A stretch of DNA of 64,000 nt, from positions 124,001 to 188,000 of the forward strand of contig NZ_JAHSPG010000014.1 of the NCBI RefSeq assembly GCF_019130065.1, read 5' to 3'. Source of the DNA: Pinibacter aurantiacus (lineage in GTDB: Bacteria > Bacteroidota > Bacteroidia > Chitinophagales > Chitinophagaceae). Position numbers and translations under genes: made by a program. Position 1 is the stretch's first letter, and each line of letters begins with the position of its first letter. The notes below the pieces were generated by a model that was not told where the DNA came from, ran no database searches, and was given only the letters and a program-made list of their open reading frames with translations. Positions 9,433 through 19,100 of the stretch are shown here, piece by piece.

Positions 9433-9810
9433 ATGGGGCTAACCTTCTTATACATCGACGATGACCAGGAGGACCAGGAGTTTTTCTCCATGGCTATCGA
9501 ACAACTGGGCAAGCCGGCTACCGTGTTTTTTGCCGAAAGCGGCAGGAACGCACTTAATTTGCTTTCTACGGGCTTGCACGCTATACCCGACTTTATCTTC
9601 CTGGACTTGAATATGCCGCTCATGAATGGCTATCAGACATTAGAAGCCCTTGCACAATTGCCGGCGCTTCATGCAACAAATATTATCATTTATTCGGACT
9701 ACGTTTTGGAAGAAAGGGAAACCTTAGCCACGATAGGTGCAAAGGATATGATCAGGAAATTCGTCAGCGTTGAGCATTTAAAAAAGTATCTTTCCTTGCT
9801 GGCAACATAG
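9433..9810 (+). CDS. Single-domain (CheY-like) response regulator
   Basis: A 125-residue receiver domain with nothing attached. The acidic pocket is DDD at residues 9-11, the phosphoacceptor is Asp58 in FLDLNMP, and the conserved lysine is in the MIRKF segment near residue 109. Such stand-alone receivers in Bacteroidota usually act in phosphorelays or bind a partner protein. No histidine kinase is adjacent, so its partner is unknown. It stands alone, divergent from FecR. Confidence 0.85.
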   Translation: MGLTFLYIDDDQEDQEFFSMAIEQLGKPATVFFAESGRNALNLLSTGLHAIPDFIFLDLNMPLMNGYQTLEALAQLPALHATNIIIYSDYVLEERETLATIGAKDMIRKFVSVEHLKKYLSLLAT

Positions 9811-10162
9811 CAATGTTACATTGTTCCTTCAGCATACTTCGTTTTCCATTCGAAGCAGACAGGTATGGACCATTAGCTGATGATGCACACCTGTTATTAT
9901 CTCCCGCATTCTTTTTGTCAGCTGGTAAGCATCCCACCGAATACGTGAATAAGAACAATGTAGATTAATTCCCCGGTACCTATCCGTGTGGGCATTCAAA
10001 TAAAAATGCTGTCATATTCCGTTTAACGATTACTGGTCAAAACACCTTCGCTTACATGGAACCAGCATAATGTCGTAGTGGGCCAGCATAGTTGTCGCAT
10101 TCACCCTGCACCTGTGATATGTTCATGGGCGAAATTTGTACATCACAGCAACAAGAAAATGT
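9811..10162. other. Intergenic region, nothing recognised
   Basis: 352 bp between the response regulator and the peptidase E gene. Reading frames here are short and lack family resemblance. The region presumably carries the terminator of the former and the promoter of the latter, but no clear hairpin or consensus promoter was seen. Confidence 0.35.
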
Positions 10163-10894
10163 ATGAAACTTCTGCTCACTTCTTCCGGCATTACCAACAA
10201 AAGCATTCATAACGCACTGGTTGAACTTATGGGCAAGCCCGTTGGTGAAGCAAATGCACTTTTCGTTCCGACCGGCGTTTACCCGTTCGAGTATGGACAG
10301 CGTTACGCTTGGAATCCTATTGCCGGGCAGGCAGCGCCATATATGTGCCAACTAGGATGGAAGTCTATCGGTATACTAGAGCTGAGTGTTCTGCCAAGCA
10401 TCGATAAGAGCAAGTGGCTACCTTCCCTCGCTGAGGCGGACGCACTACTGGTCTGGGGTGGCGACCCGCTTTTCCTTAGCTATTGGCTGCAGGCGTCAGG
10501 CCTTGCCGAAGTCCTTTCCGACCTCCCAAATCTCGTGTACGTAGGGGTTAGCGCCGGCAGCATAACCGTAGCGTCACTCTTCGCGGAAACTTACAGTGCA
10601 GAACGCTGCTGCGCAGGCACGCCTCTGAAAACAGAAGAAATTATTTTTTCCCTGGACAACAGAGAAACTACAGCGACGCTTATTACTGCTAGCGGAATAG
10701 GACTAACTACGTTCGCGGTGATTCCGCACTTTAACAATAAGAACCATTTTGCCGGCTCATTGACAAACACGCAAAAATGGGCTGCAAAACTGCCTGTGCC
10801 TGTTTATGCAATCGACGATGAATCGGCAATTAAAGTTAATGATGGCACTGTTGAAGTTATCTCCGAGGGAGAATGGAAGCTGTTTACTCCTTAA
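10163..10894 (+). CDS. Peptidase E-like serine peptidase (family S51)
   Basis: A 243-residue cytoplasmic protein. The nucleophile motif G-V-S-A-G-S places the catalytic Ser at about residue 130, preceded by a WGGDPLFLSYWL segment, with a histidine in VIPHFNN later. This is the class I glutamine-amidotransferase-like fold of peptidase E, which cleaves Asp-Xaa dipeptides; the family also contains cyanophycinase. At about 240 residues it has the usual peptidase E size. The start was set at the Met of MKLLLTSS, the normal N-terminus of the family; an upstream in-frame ATG at 10136 would add nine unlikely residues. It stands alone. Confidence 0.85.
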   Translation: MKLLLTSSGITNKSIHNALVELMGKPVGEANALFVPTGVYPFEYGQRYAWNPIAGQAAPYMCQLGWKSIGILELSVLPSIDKSKWLPSLAEADALLVWGGDPLFLSYWLQASGLAEVLSDLPNLVYVGVSAGSITVASLFAETYSAERCCAGTPLKTEEIIFSLDNRETTATLITASGIGLTTFAVIPHFNNKNHFAGSLTNTQKWAAKLPVPVYAIDDESAIKVNDGTVEVISEGEWKLFTP

Positions 10895-10993
10895 CTGAAA
10901 CTAATTTTTTCAAGTTAGCCTTCGCAACCTGGCCTGAATCAACCGCTGTTGGTTACATCCTTCGCTGTTGAACACAGCGGCTTCTATTATTGA

Positions 10994-11332
10994 TTAGGCC
11001 AAAAAATTATGATAGCGTCTCACCGTAAAGCCCACCTGCTCGCCTATTTCATTTCGCAAATAAATAAACCGGCTTGGCATGCATCCCAAAATCGGCTCGC
11101 CGCCGATGTCTTCAACGGTTGAATAAGTGACTACTGCACGATAAGTTGTCCTTTTAAAAAAAGGGCCGGGAAAAGAGAGAATGCTCATTCGATACTCTTT
11201 CGCAAAGCTATTGTCCTGCTCCGAATGTGCGAAGGTCTGCGCCTGCGGTAAACCTGCGGCTTGCACGTTTGCCTGAAAAAAATCTGCGTCCGCGCAACTC
11301 ATTTTAACTGCTACATTTTTATTCCGTTGCAC
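10994..11332 (-). CDS. Hypothetical protein (doubtful)
   Basis: A 112-residue open frame on the minus strand in the 564-bp gap 10895-11458. The second half, from about residue 47, reads like protein (aromatic, beta-type pattern ending VRRYHNFLA). The first half is compositionally odd, so the true start may be internal. No family was recognised. It has no close neighbour on the same strand. It may be a remnant at the edge of the plasmid-like module that follows. The rest of the gap shows nothing recognisable. Confidence 0.3.
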   Translation of the reverse strand: MQRNKNVAVKMSCADADFFQANVQAAGLPQAQTFAHSEQDNSFAKEYRMSILSFPGPFFKRTTYRAVVTYSTVEDIGGEPILGCMPSRFIYLRNEIGEQVGFTVRRYHNFLA

Positions 11333-11458
11333 GGACAGTATTTTTTTCCGGCAAAACCTTCTTCCATCTCCGCATGACGAATGACTGGTCGCTACAAGTA
11401 TGAGAATGAGGCGTAGCCGAATGATTCATAAACAATCACTCAAACTAAAACCAGTCAC

Positions 11459-11662
11459 ATGTACAACACACAACAACTATCAAAACTGATGTTCCTGTCT
11501 TGGGAAATTCAACGCAAAAGAAATATCAGCCGCACAAAAGCATTACTCTCCGCGTGGGCAATTCTTCAAAATGAAGATATAACGGTGTTTCACCTGACAA
11601 GAAAATTCAGCCACACCCATTACCCCAATAAAATACAAAACGGGTCACTAACACTTTTTTAA
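11459..11662 (+). CDS. Small basic protein upstream of SSB
   Basis: A 67-residue protein with a helical N-terminal half (SWEIQRKRNISRTKALLSAW) and a basic C-terminus. It sits 36 bp upstream of ssb on the same strand. Similar short ORFs are often seen in front of ssb and DUF932 genes in Bacteroidota mobile elements; that recollection is not verified. No known function; probably part of the same module. Confidence 0.55.
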   Translation: MYNTQQLSKLMFLSWEIQRKRNISRTKALLSAWAILQNEDITVFHLTRKFSHTHYPNKIQNGSLTLF

Positions 11663-11698
11663 TGCAACGCACATTTAATCACTCTTAAATATACAGTT

Positions 11699-12079
11699 AT
11701 GGAAATCACAGGCAGATTAACACAAGACGCAACAAAAGCAACCTTAAAAGATGGTCGCGAAGTAGTAAACTTTTCTATTGCGATTAATGATCGCTACAAA
11801 TCAAAAGGCAAAGAACCGGTCACCATAGTAACCTATGTAGCTTGTTCTTATTGGAACAACGCGGGCGTTACCACCTACTTAAAGAAAGGTTCAGTGGTCG
11901 AGCTTTTCGGCAAGGTGGGCGTGAATGTTTGGAATAATGACAAAGGCGAAGCCAAAGGATCATTAACCATGCACGTGCAGCAGATTAAAATTTTTACCGC
12001 TTCCCGTAAAGCAGAGGTTGAACCTGTTGCAGAAAATGCAGATTCCTCTAATGATGCTACAGACAACCTTCCTTTTTGA
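11699..12079 (+). CDS. ssb: Single-stranded DNA-binding protein
   Basis: A 126-residue SSB. It has an N-terminal OB-fold (residues 1 to about 105), starting MEITGRLTQDATKATLKDGR and including NFSIAINDRY, and an acidic tail ending D-N-L-P-F, the tip that recruits repair and replication proteins. It lacks the longer linker of housekeeping SSBs and sits with a DUF932 gene, so it is probably the SSB of a plasmid or integrative element rather than the chromosomal copy. Confidence 0.9.
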   Translation: MEITGRLTQDATKATLKDGREVVNFSIAINDRYKSKGKEPVTIVTYVACSYWNNAGVTTYLKKGSVVELFGKVGVNVWNNDKGEAKGSLTMHVQQIKIFTASRKAEVEPVAENADSSNDATDNLPF

Positions 12080-12139
12080 AAACAAACGCGTGGCGCTTTG
12101 CGGCGTCACGCTTTTTACAAACTTTTCAAATTAATTATT

Positions 12140-13192
12140 ATGGCACATAATCTTAATTTCAACAGCAATACCGGAAAACATAGTTTCTTTAGTGTTCAGC
12201 AAAAAGCGTGGCACAACCTTGGAACAATCGTTGACAATTATCCGACCAGCAAAGAAGCCCTTGCATTTGCAGGCCTCAATTATACCGTGGAAAAACGTCT
12301 CTTGTTTACTTACGACAACGAAAACCAGCAAGCAAATGAAGACACCGAGATAAAAATCCCTGAAATCAATGTCCCGAATTATTACGCCACCATTCGCACC
12401 GACACCGAACAGGTTTTAGGCGTAGTAGGAAAAGATTACGAGATCGTTCAAAACGTAGACGCCTTTTCTTTCTTTGATGCGATTGTAGAAGGAGACGGCA
12501 TCCAATACGAAACCGCCGGAGCTTTGGGATCGGGAGAACGAATTTTTATTACCGCTAAACTTCCGGGTTATATTAAAGTAGGTAAAGAGGATTTAATAGA
12601 ACAATATCTTTTCCTCACTACCTCGCATGATGGATTCGGCAGCATCACCGCAGCCTTCACGCCCGTGAGAGTTGTATGCGCCAACACATTAAGTGCCGCC
12701 TTAAAAAACTGTAGCAGTTCAATTAAAATAAGACATACCGTAAATGCAAAAGAAAGACTCGAACAGGCGCACACATTAATGGGCATTACAAATAAACTGT
12801 CTGCTGAACTCAACGAAATTTTCAACCAGTGGACAAAAGTTAAAGTGACTGATGAGGAAGTAAAAAAACTAATTCAGCTTGCCATGATCCCGAATAAAGA
12901 AGTGCTCAAAAAGATTGAGACAGGACAGGAAGATGAACTCTCTACCCAGTTTGTAAACATTTGCGAAAAAACGTTTGAATATACCATGAGCGCCCCTTCG
13001 CAAAGTTTAGAAACCACAAAAGGCACTTTGTTTGGTGTTTACAATGGTATCACAGGCTATTTTCAAAATGTAAAAGAGTACAAAAATGACGAAACAAAAC
13101 TAAAATCAATTTTATTTGGTGGCGTGGCACAGCAAAGAACACAATCCGCGTTTGATCTTTGCCTTGATCACATGCGCCTTGTATTGTCTTAA
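12140..13192 (+). CDS. DUF932 (phage/plasmid-like TIGR03299) protein
   Basis: A 350-residue protein matching the DUF932 family, which is common on plasmids, phages and integrative elements and often lies beside ssb, as here (gap 60 bp). Recognisable parts are the N-terminal FFSVQQKAWHNLGTIVDN segment and the central PVRVVCANTLSAAL motif typical of the family. Start chosen at the Met of MAHNLNFN; an upstream in-frame ATG (12098) would add a run unlike the family. Role unknown; links to DNA processing in mobile elements are suggested by association only. Confidence 0.82.
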   Translation: MAHNLNFNSNTGKHSFFSVQQKAWHNLGTIVDNYPTSKEALAFAGLNYTVEKRLLFTYDNENQQANEDTEIKIPEINVPNYYATIRTDTEQVLGVVGKDYEIVQNVDAFSFFDAIVEGDGIQYETAGALGSGERIFITAKLPGYIKVGKEDLIEQYLFLTTSHDGFGSITAAFTPVRVVCANTLSAALKNCSSSIKIRHTVNAKERLEQAHTLMGITNKLSAELNEIFNQWTKVKVTDEEVKKLIQLAMIPNKEVLKKIETGQEDELSTQFVNICEKTFEYTMSAPSQSLETTKGTLFGVYNGITGYFQNVKEYKNDETKLKSILFGGVAQQRTQSAFDLCLDHMRLVLS

Positions 13193-13210
13193 ATTAAATT
13201 TAAAAATTTT

Positions 13211-13233
13211 CGCCCCCTCCGGGGGCGTTTTTG
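13211..13233 (+). terminator. Intrinsic terminator after DUF932
   Basis: CGCCCCC, a TCC loop and GGGGGCG (13211-13227) followed by TTTTTGTTTT. A strong GC hairpin with a T run, 18 bp after the stop of the DUF932 gene. Confidence 0.85.
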
Positions 13234-13548
13234 TTTTCCGCTTTTCTTTTCACACGCCAAAGAAAAAGCTTGGCAAAAGAAAGGCTCCCAGAAGAATTGT
13301 ATTTTTTGTAGCTCTTTTTTAAGTTATTCATTATCCTCGATGCATAGCAGGCAAAACACTCACCCTATGTCGCCAAAGAAATTGTGTGAGGGAAGCGGAC
13401 TTCGATTGCATAAGTATTGAATTCATCTATTGCGAGCTATCTAAAAAAGAAATATTTGTCGGATAAACAATCGGTCTACATAGATAGTATGTAGCAAAAA
13501 CACCTACAGATCCCTAGTGAATATTCATACTGTTAACTGCATAATACC
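13234..13548. other. Intergenic region, nothing recognised
   Basis: About 315 bp between the ssb/DUF932 module and the RHS-associated immunity cluster on the other strand. Frames here are short and lack family resemblance. It may be a junction between two acquired modules. Confidence 0.3.
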
Positions 13549-13974
13549 TCATGAAGGATTGAACTTATCAAAAGATGTGATAATACTTTTTTTGTCGTCA
13601 GTAATATATAACGCTGAATTAAGCAAATTGTCTTGCTGAATATAATTTGTCAACTTATAAATATATAACTGTTGGTTTTCTCTAACACTCACTCTATTAG
13701 GTTTTCCGAAAAAATTTTCGACCCTATCCCATCGCACCCCAATTATTGAACACCTACAATTAAGGTATTGTATGAACACTTCACGAAAACCAGAATTCCC
13801 AATACTATCAGTTTTCCAATAACCACTATAATATTGCATTAAATTTAAACAACCTTTATCATTTAATTTTTGGACGCTTTTATCTGAAACGTTGGCGTTT
13901 TTTTGTTGAGCAAAGCCAATTTCAAAAACAATACTTGAAAAAAGTATTGAAAGTATGATTAGCTTGTTATTCAT
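13549..13974 (-). CDS. Secreted protein of unknown function in the RHS immunity cluster
   Basis: A 141-residue protein with an N-terminal signal peptide (residues 1-22, ending in GFAQ). The mature part has cysteines near residues 42, 72 and 74 and a mix of helix and strand. No family was recognised. It lies downstream of the RHS toxin operon among immunity-like genes, on the same strand, so an orphan immunity role in the periplasm is possible. That is position-based inference only. Confidence 0.5.
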   Translation of the reverse strand: MNNKLIILSILFSSIVFEIGFAQQKNANVSDKSVQKLNDKGCLNLMQYYSGYWKTDSIGNSGFREVFIQYLNCRCSIIGVRWDRVENFFGKPNRVSVRENQQLYIYKLTNYIQQDNLLNSALYITDDKKSIITSFDKFNPS

Positions 13975-14037
13975 GATTAATTATTTTCAATTTTTGTTGC
14001 ACCAATTCCTGATATCGAGTAATGTCATCGTCAGGAA

Positions 14038-14367
14038 TCAAAGAATGTGAATATTCTCGACTCCGTACCGGAGAATTCCATCGATTTTCTTAAGAAAACA
14101 TGATAATGTTAAATCACTTTTTTCTCCATCAATCCATAAATTAAAATCGAAGTTAATTTCGTTGTCATTTATTTGATAGATGTCGAAATCATCAAACGCT
14201 TTTGATGGTGGCAACGTTAGCCCCCCACCGTATTCGATAATCTCAGACTGCAACTCATCGACGTTCAATCGTTTTAGATAGTCGTTGTTATAAAGGGTTA
14301 CAAAGTCTTTCTCTACTATTATCGAAATTATTTCGATAAGTGCGTATCTAATTTCCGATTGATTCAT
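14038..14367 (-). CDS. Immunity-like cytoplasmic protein (DUF7668-like)
   Basis: A 109-residue soluble protein. Its C-terminal half has the pattern LWIDGEKSDLTLSCFL followed by YGVENIHIL, which resembles small DUF7668-type proteins found next to polymorphic toxins; recognised from memory and not verified. It has no signal peptide. It sits in a run of small minus-strand genes behind the RHS operon, where orphan immunity genes usually collect. The cognate toxin is not identifiable here. Confidence 0.55.
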   Translation of the reverse strand: MNQSEIRYALIEIISIIVEKDFVTLYNNDYLKRLNVDELQSEIIEYGGGLTLPPSKAFDDFDIYQINDNEINFDFNLWIDGEKSDLTLSCFLKKIDGILRYGVENIHIL

Positions 14368-14507
14368 TAGTTTTTTGGAATTGCAGCGATTGTTTTCATG
14401 TCAGCGTTCAATCTCATTTGAAAAATAATGTGGATGTAAAAACTTTCCAGGCATTAAATTTAATACCAATGATTTAAACAAGATTCGTCAATTTACCAGT
14501 TGCTCTC

Positions 14508-14847
14508 TCAATTTTTGATAATTAAATCAGCTTCTTTAGGTGAAGAAACGTTCTGAGTTAAGCGCCAATTCGTTTTATAATATTCGACGGCCTCTTTTCC
14601 AACAAAATAGGATTCAATTTTGATACATTCTTTATTTCAATTTCCTCATCTTTTTTTACAACTAGATAAGCAATGCAAAGATTACTGTCGCCTTTCGAGC
14701 AAATGCCAATTTTTTCATCAAATAGTGAAGAATAACTTATTAAGCCATCTTTATCTAATAACCCGCTCTGTGATATTTTACCATTGTTTCAGACTCAATT
14801 TGACTGAGAATTTTTACGAGGTCATTTTTAGCTGCAAAAAAAGACAT
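14508..14847 (-). pseudogene. Decayed immunity-like gene with two frameshifts
   Basis: Starting at an ATG (14847) the minus strand reads MSFFAAKNDLVKILSQIE and so on for about 28 residues, then stops. A one-base shift restores a second stretch containing LLDKDGLISYSSLFDEKI and CIAYLVVKKDEEIEIKNV. A second shift restores a third stretch containing KIESYFVGKEAVEYYKTNW, ending at the stop at 14508. Joined, the three give a coherent protein of about 110 residues. The order and strand match the immunity genes on either side. It is a relic of a discarded toxin-immunity pair. Family not recognised. Confidence 0.6.
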
Positions 14848-15058
14848 TGCTTTGTAGCCATTTTATTTCTTTGGTATTAAAATTAAGTGATCGCTAGCCT
14901 ATATTTCTTACAAGTTTGCGATTGTTTGCAAAAAATATTCGTGTTCTATCATCTTCAGAATGCCTTCTATTCGCTTATTACAGTTCCTTAAGGCATTCCA
15001 GATATACTTATTTCCAAGCGACAAAAGAGTCTCATTTCTAATATAAAGTCGACAAATA

Positions 15059-15085
15059 ACAAAAAAGCTATCTCAATGAGATAGC
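15059..15085 (-). terminator. Intrinsic terminator of the RHS operon
   Basis: On the minus strand, GCTATCTC, a short loop and GAGATAGC (15067-15085) are followed by TTTTTTG. It lies 36 bp after the stop of the last gene of the six-gene RHS operon. Confidence 0.8.
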
Positions 15086-15120
15086 CCTTAATTCGAATAC
15101 CAAGCATTGCTGGAATCAAT

Positions 15121-15714
15121 CTAGTTATCCACCTTAACAGGAGGCGTGACCGGTGCTATTTTTAACGATGGGCTTAAACTCGGAAACGCCTTTCGCAGAG
15201 TGTTAAGATCTTTTCCAGCAGTATCAATAAATGTCCAGTGGTTACCATCATCTGTAGAAATGGCTATTAAGATTGTTGTTTCAATATATTTTCCGTCTGT
15301 CATTATAATTTGAGTATGCTGAGCGATTGTAGATTGCAGTTCTTTGTTAACCGAAAGTAAACTATATGGATTATCCAAAGTTATGTTTGTCATTATCATT
15401 CCCCTTTGTTGTAATCCCTGAACCATTTTCTCTATAGCTTGCTGAGTCTTAAGCTGTCCTCCCATTGACTTAATTATTGCTGGATACATATAGTTTGTAT
15501 AAACACTGTAGTCGCCATGTAGAAATGAACTTGCCATAATTGATGCTTGACTTTTCAAATTTTCAAGCTTGTTGGAAATTTGTCCTTTTACATTGATAAC
15601 CGAAAATAATATTAAAACACCCAAGTAGAAGCCCTTATCAAGATAATTGAGAACTTGTAGTTTTTTAATATTATTCAGATGAAAATGCCTATACCTTAAA
15701 CTCATAAAAGACAT
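15121..15714 (-). CDS. Exported protein of unknown function, last gene of the RHS operon
   Basis: A 197-residue protein with a hydrophobic segment at about residues 28-44 ending in VKGQ, fitting a signal peptide with a long N-region; a downstream start is possible. The mature part is alpha/beta with no cysteines. The sequence HGDYSVYTNYMYPAIIKSMGG recalls small exported proteins of Bacteroidota that adopt an NTF2/SnoaL-like fold, but this is uncertain. It begins 23 bp after the putative immunity gene and ends just before the operon terminator, so it is probably co-expressed with the RHS proteins. Confidence 0.6.
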   Translation of the reverse strand: MSFMSLRYRHFHLNNIKKLQVLNYLDKGFYLGVLILFSVINVKGQISNKLENLKSQASIMASSFLHGDYSVYTNYMYPAIIKSMGGQLKTQQAIEKMVQGLQQRGMIMTNITLDNPYSLLSVNKELQSTIAQHTQIIMTDGKYIETTILIAISTDDGNHWTFIDTAGKDLNTLRKAFPSLSPSLKIAPVTPPVKVDN

Positions 15715-15737
15715 GTCTTATTTTTTTATTTGCCAAA

Positions 15738-16145
15738 TTAATTTGACACAAAAACTGTTACAATTGTGTCATCTGCGTTAACCCAAATTTGCAATCCAGC
15801 TTCATCTATATCATAGACTTGTTGATCTTCGTCAGTAAGCTCCAATTTTTCTGATTTTATTTCAGCTTTTGAAAAAAGAGTAAGTTTAAAAAATTCATCA
15901 ATATTAAGCCCTATCAAATTTTGGTCAAACAAATAGCAATTTTGTCGACATGCAATCGACTCAATTAATTTAGTCTTTTTATCTACGTAGACTTCTATTG
16001 AATCATCAAAAAAATCATATTCATCCCACATTTCGTCTTCTGAATATTCAATAAAATTAAAGGGATAGACTTTTAGGTGTCCACTTATCGGCTCTCCAAT
16101 ATAAAATGGATTTACACCCTTTTTTAATTCGATGTTGAACTTCAT
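15738..16145 (-). CDS. Putative immunity protein for the RHS toxin
   Basis: A 135-residue acidic soluble protein without a signal peptide. The start was set at the ATG at 16143-16145, four bases after the stop of the large RHS gene; the longer frame to 16202 would overlap that gene and is unlikely. The sequence is rich in Asp/Glu and Tyr/Phe, including a YSEDEMWDEYDFFDDS stretch, which fits binding to the basic C-terminal domain of the RHS protein. Immunity genes normally lie directly behind their toxin, as here. The family was not recognised. Confidence 0.65.
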   Translation of the reverse strand: MKFNIELKKGVNPFYIGEPISGHLKVYPFNFIEYSEDEMWDEYDFFDDSIEVYVDKKTKLIESIACRQNCYLFDQNLIGLNIDEFFKLTLFSKAEIKSEKLELTDEDQQVYDIDEAGLQIWVNADDTIVTVFVSN

Positions 16146-16149
16146 ATGA

Positions 16150-19100
16150 TTATCTTTTACCAATTCGACTGTGTTCCTGCCCTTTTGCCTTCTGGGCAGC
16201 ATCTTTTGTGATATTCTTTATCTTTTGTTCTATTTTTTGCTTATCGCGTCGATTAACAGTATTTTTTAGGTCCTCTTTTAGTTTTTCAATTTGTTTCTCA
16301 GCTTTAGACTTTGCACGACCGCCATCCCCGTGCTTTTCATTTTTGCTTGATCCTTCCTTCTTTGAAGTTTCTTTTTCTACAGTTTCTTCCGTTTCTTTCG
16401 TTGCAGCTTTTTCTTCCTCTTTTGCAGCGTCTTCACCAATTTGTTCCGCCAATTCCTTTTCTGCAGTTTCTTCGATTTCATCCTTTACAAGCAACTCAGC
16501 TCCTTCCTCTAAAGCTTTTTCGCCTAAATTGAGTAACTCTCCTCCTTCCCCGAATGTTACAGCATCAACACCAATAATCAAAATTCCTAGTCCTGCTTTT
16601 AAAATGTTCCCATCTCTTACTCCTTCATAAAGCTTTTTTCCTCCCCCAATAAAAGGCATTACATCTGCAATCTTGCCAAGCAATGATTCTTTCTTCTTCT
16701 TGCCGGTAACAACAACCACCGGTAATACTTGCGCTCTATGTTTTCTATCCTTAGTAGGCTCATAATCGCGTTTTACTTCACTGTCAATTGTCAAGGGATC
16801 TTTACCGTCTGCCGTTAAATCATCTGCTACCATTCCTCCTGGGTCTGTAAATCGTAGAGGATTATCAAAAGAGTACGTATAAGGACTATGTCTTGGCATA
16901 TACTCCGCTAACGGATCCTCATTAAAAAATCTTCCCAATTGTGGATCGAAAAATCTTGCACCAAAATCATAGTCTTCCAAGCCCGATCCATCACCAAACT
17001 CATGATTCTGCAATTCTTTATCCAGAAACTTATATTTATTTTCCGAAACTTTTCCTGCTTTGCTGCTTATACCAGACATCGTCAAGCCAAATGGATAATA
17101 ATGCGATTCTTCCATTAACGGTCCCGGCATATGGGTTACTGTCAAATTATCAAAGAACACGTTGAGATTACTCTCATTGCTCACATAAATGTAAATATAC
17201 CCATTCTTGGTTACGTTTACCGGCGCTGTGATAAACTTGTTATGCAATTTATAACTAGGAGTATTTGCAGTAAAAGTGTTCACTGGATCTAAATCACCGG
17301 CTACATATCGAAACTGATCATCAAACAAGAGATAATTTAAGTACGCTTTCGGTCGATCGCCCGCTTCGGAATGCTGGCTTTGAAAAGCTGGTAGAGATCC
17401 AGGTGATAAGCCATCTAGTGCGGTTGCAGTTAACCCTTTTCCCGCCATTGCACCACTCCCTAAAAATGAACTGAGTAGATCTGTTATGGTTGCTGTAGCA
17501 GGGTTGCTCAAAGTCCCCGTTGCGGTATATATCGACTGTACGGAGAAGGTCACTTTATCCCCAGCCATAACTTTCAATACAATACCTAAGCCTGCTTTAC
17601 TAGCATCAGTACTCCCATTAATTCGATAGGCCTTAGATTGAAATTGAGGATAACTTCGTGCACCATTAATTAAGCTTGTATCAGTTATCTGTCCATCGTT
17701 AATTGCATAGAAGAATTTCTCTTTTGAGAGAGTTGGGGGTTCCAAAGTAGCTGTTGGCAACTTAATTGTATCACTTTGTTCTGTCAAGACCATTCGCACA
17801 TCGCCAAGCTGGTCTTTAATAAAATAATCATATACAAATCTTGCAGTATCCAATTTTCTTATTCGTCCTTCTTCATAGGAAATCAATTGAAGACTGTCTG
17901 AATAGTCTGTTGAGTCTGACGGAGTAGTTACTCTACTTTGATAGACAAAACCATCCAAATAGTTGGTAGTCGTGACTATTTTTTTATGTAGTGTTGTGTC
18001 AGTGGTGATTTTCTGCAATTTTATTCCCCCAGCATCATAGACATACTTGATGGTTCCTTTTGCAGTGACAGTAATACTGTCCGGTAGGCTAAGATGATTA
18101 TATTTAATGTTGGCTATCGCTTTATTTTTATCAGATAGCATATTGCCATTACCGTCATATGCATAATCAACTGCGCCTTTGTTAGCAGCAATATAATGAA
18201 AATCCCCAAGTGTAGTTTGCTCGTCATTAGCACCGTCACTGATGATCTTTAATTTATTCGAGTTAGCAACATATCCATATACTAAACTGTCAATTGTTGC
18301 CGACATACCACCTTTCAACCCACGTTGTTTCATCGACAGAATATTACCATTTGCGTCGTAGGCAGATTGCGCGTTTATACCATCCCCAAGTTGTACACTA
18401 TAATCATATCCCTTTGTATCAGTGAAGCCCGCTTTTAGTAATCGGTTTGCCGCATCATAAGAAAAATCATATTTCCTCACTACGCCATCGCCTGCACTTT
18501 TCCAGGCTGTGCCCGCAGTATTACCATTGTATTGCTTTCCGGCAAACGTTTGGGTCCCATTTTTATCATAGCCAACATCAAAGCCAAAGAAATTATTCGA
18601 ACTCCCACTGACATAATTTCTATTACTTCCTAACAACCAACCTCTGATATTATATTCATCTGTCACTGATTCCAGACCAGTATTGTTATTGTAAGCGGGG
18701 GACAGGATTTTTTTATTGACCTGGCCGAGAGCATCATACTGTAGACTGTCTATTTTCCTCCAGCCCTTAGCATTAATATTTTTATCAATCGAAGTAAGCC
18801 TTCCTAAAGCATCGTAATTATTCTTGGTAACAACTTCATATGTTTGATTTTTAGTTCCTATAAAGTTGTGTTTTAAATGTGTTACCAAAACCGACCCGGC
18901 CCAACTATGTTGTGTCGTAAAAACATCTAACCCGTTTGTTTGATTAATTGTCTGCGTTTGGATCAATTCCCCTTTATCGTCATATATATTCGCTGTCGAA
19001 ATATACTGGTTAGAACTGCCAAGGACCTTTTGCTGGAACCATGTCACTAAACCTTTAGTATGAAGTGATGCTGAAATTGGCTGAGCATATGGATAAATAG

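Noticed and set aside
14620-14880. 86-residue plus-strand open frame over the decayed immunity gene
   Set aside because: It is antisense to the frameshifted gene, which gives a better explanation.
16208-16630. Serine/phenylalanine-rich plus-strand open frame
   Set aside because: It is the opposite strand of the Lys/Glu-rich tail of the RHS protein, which gives Ser/Phe-rich shadow translations.
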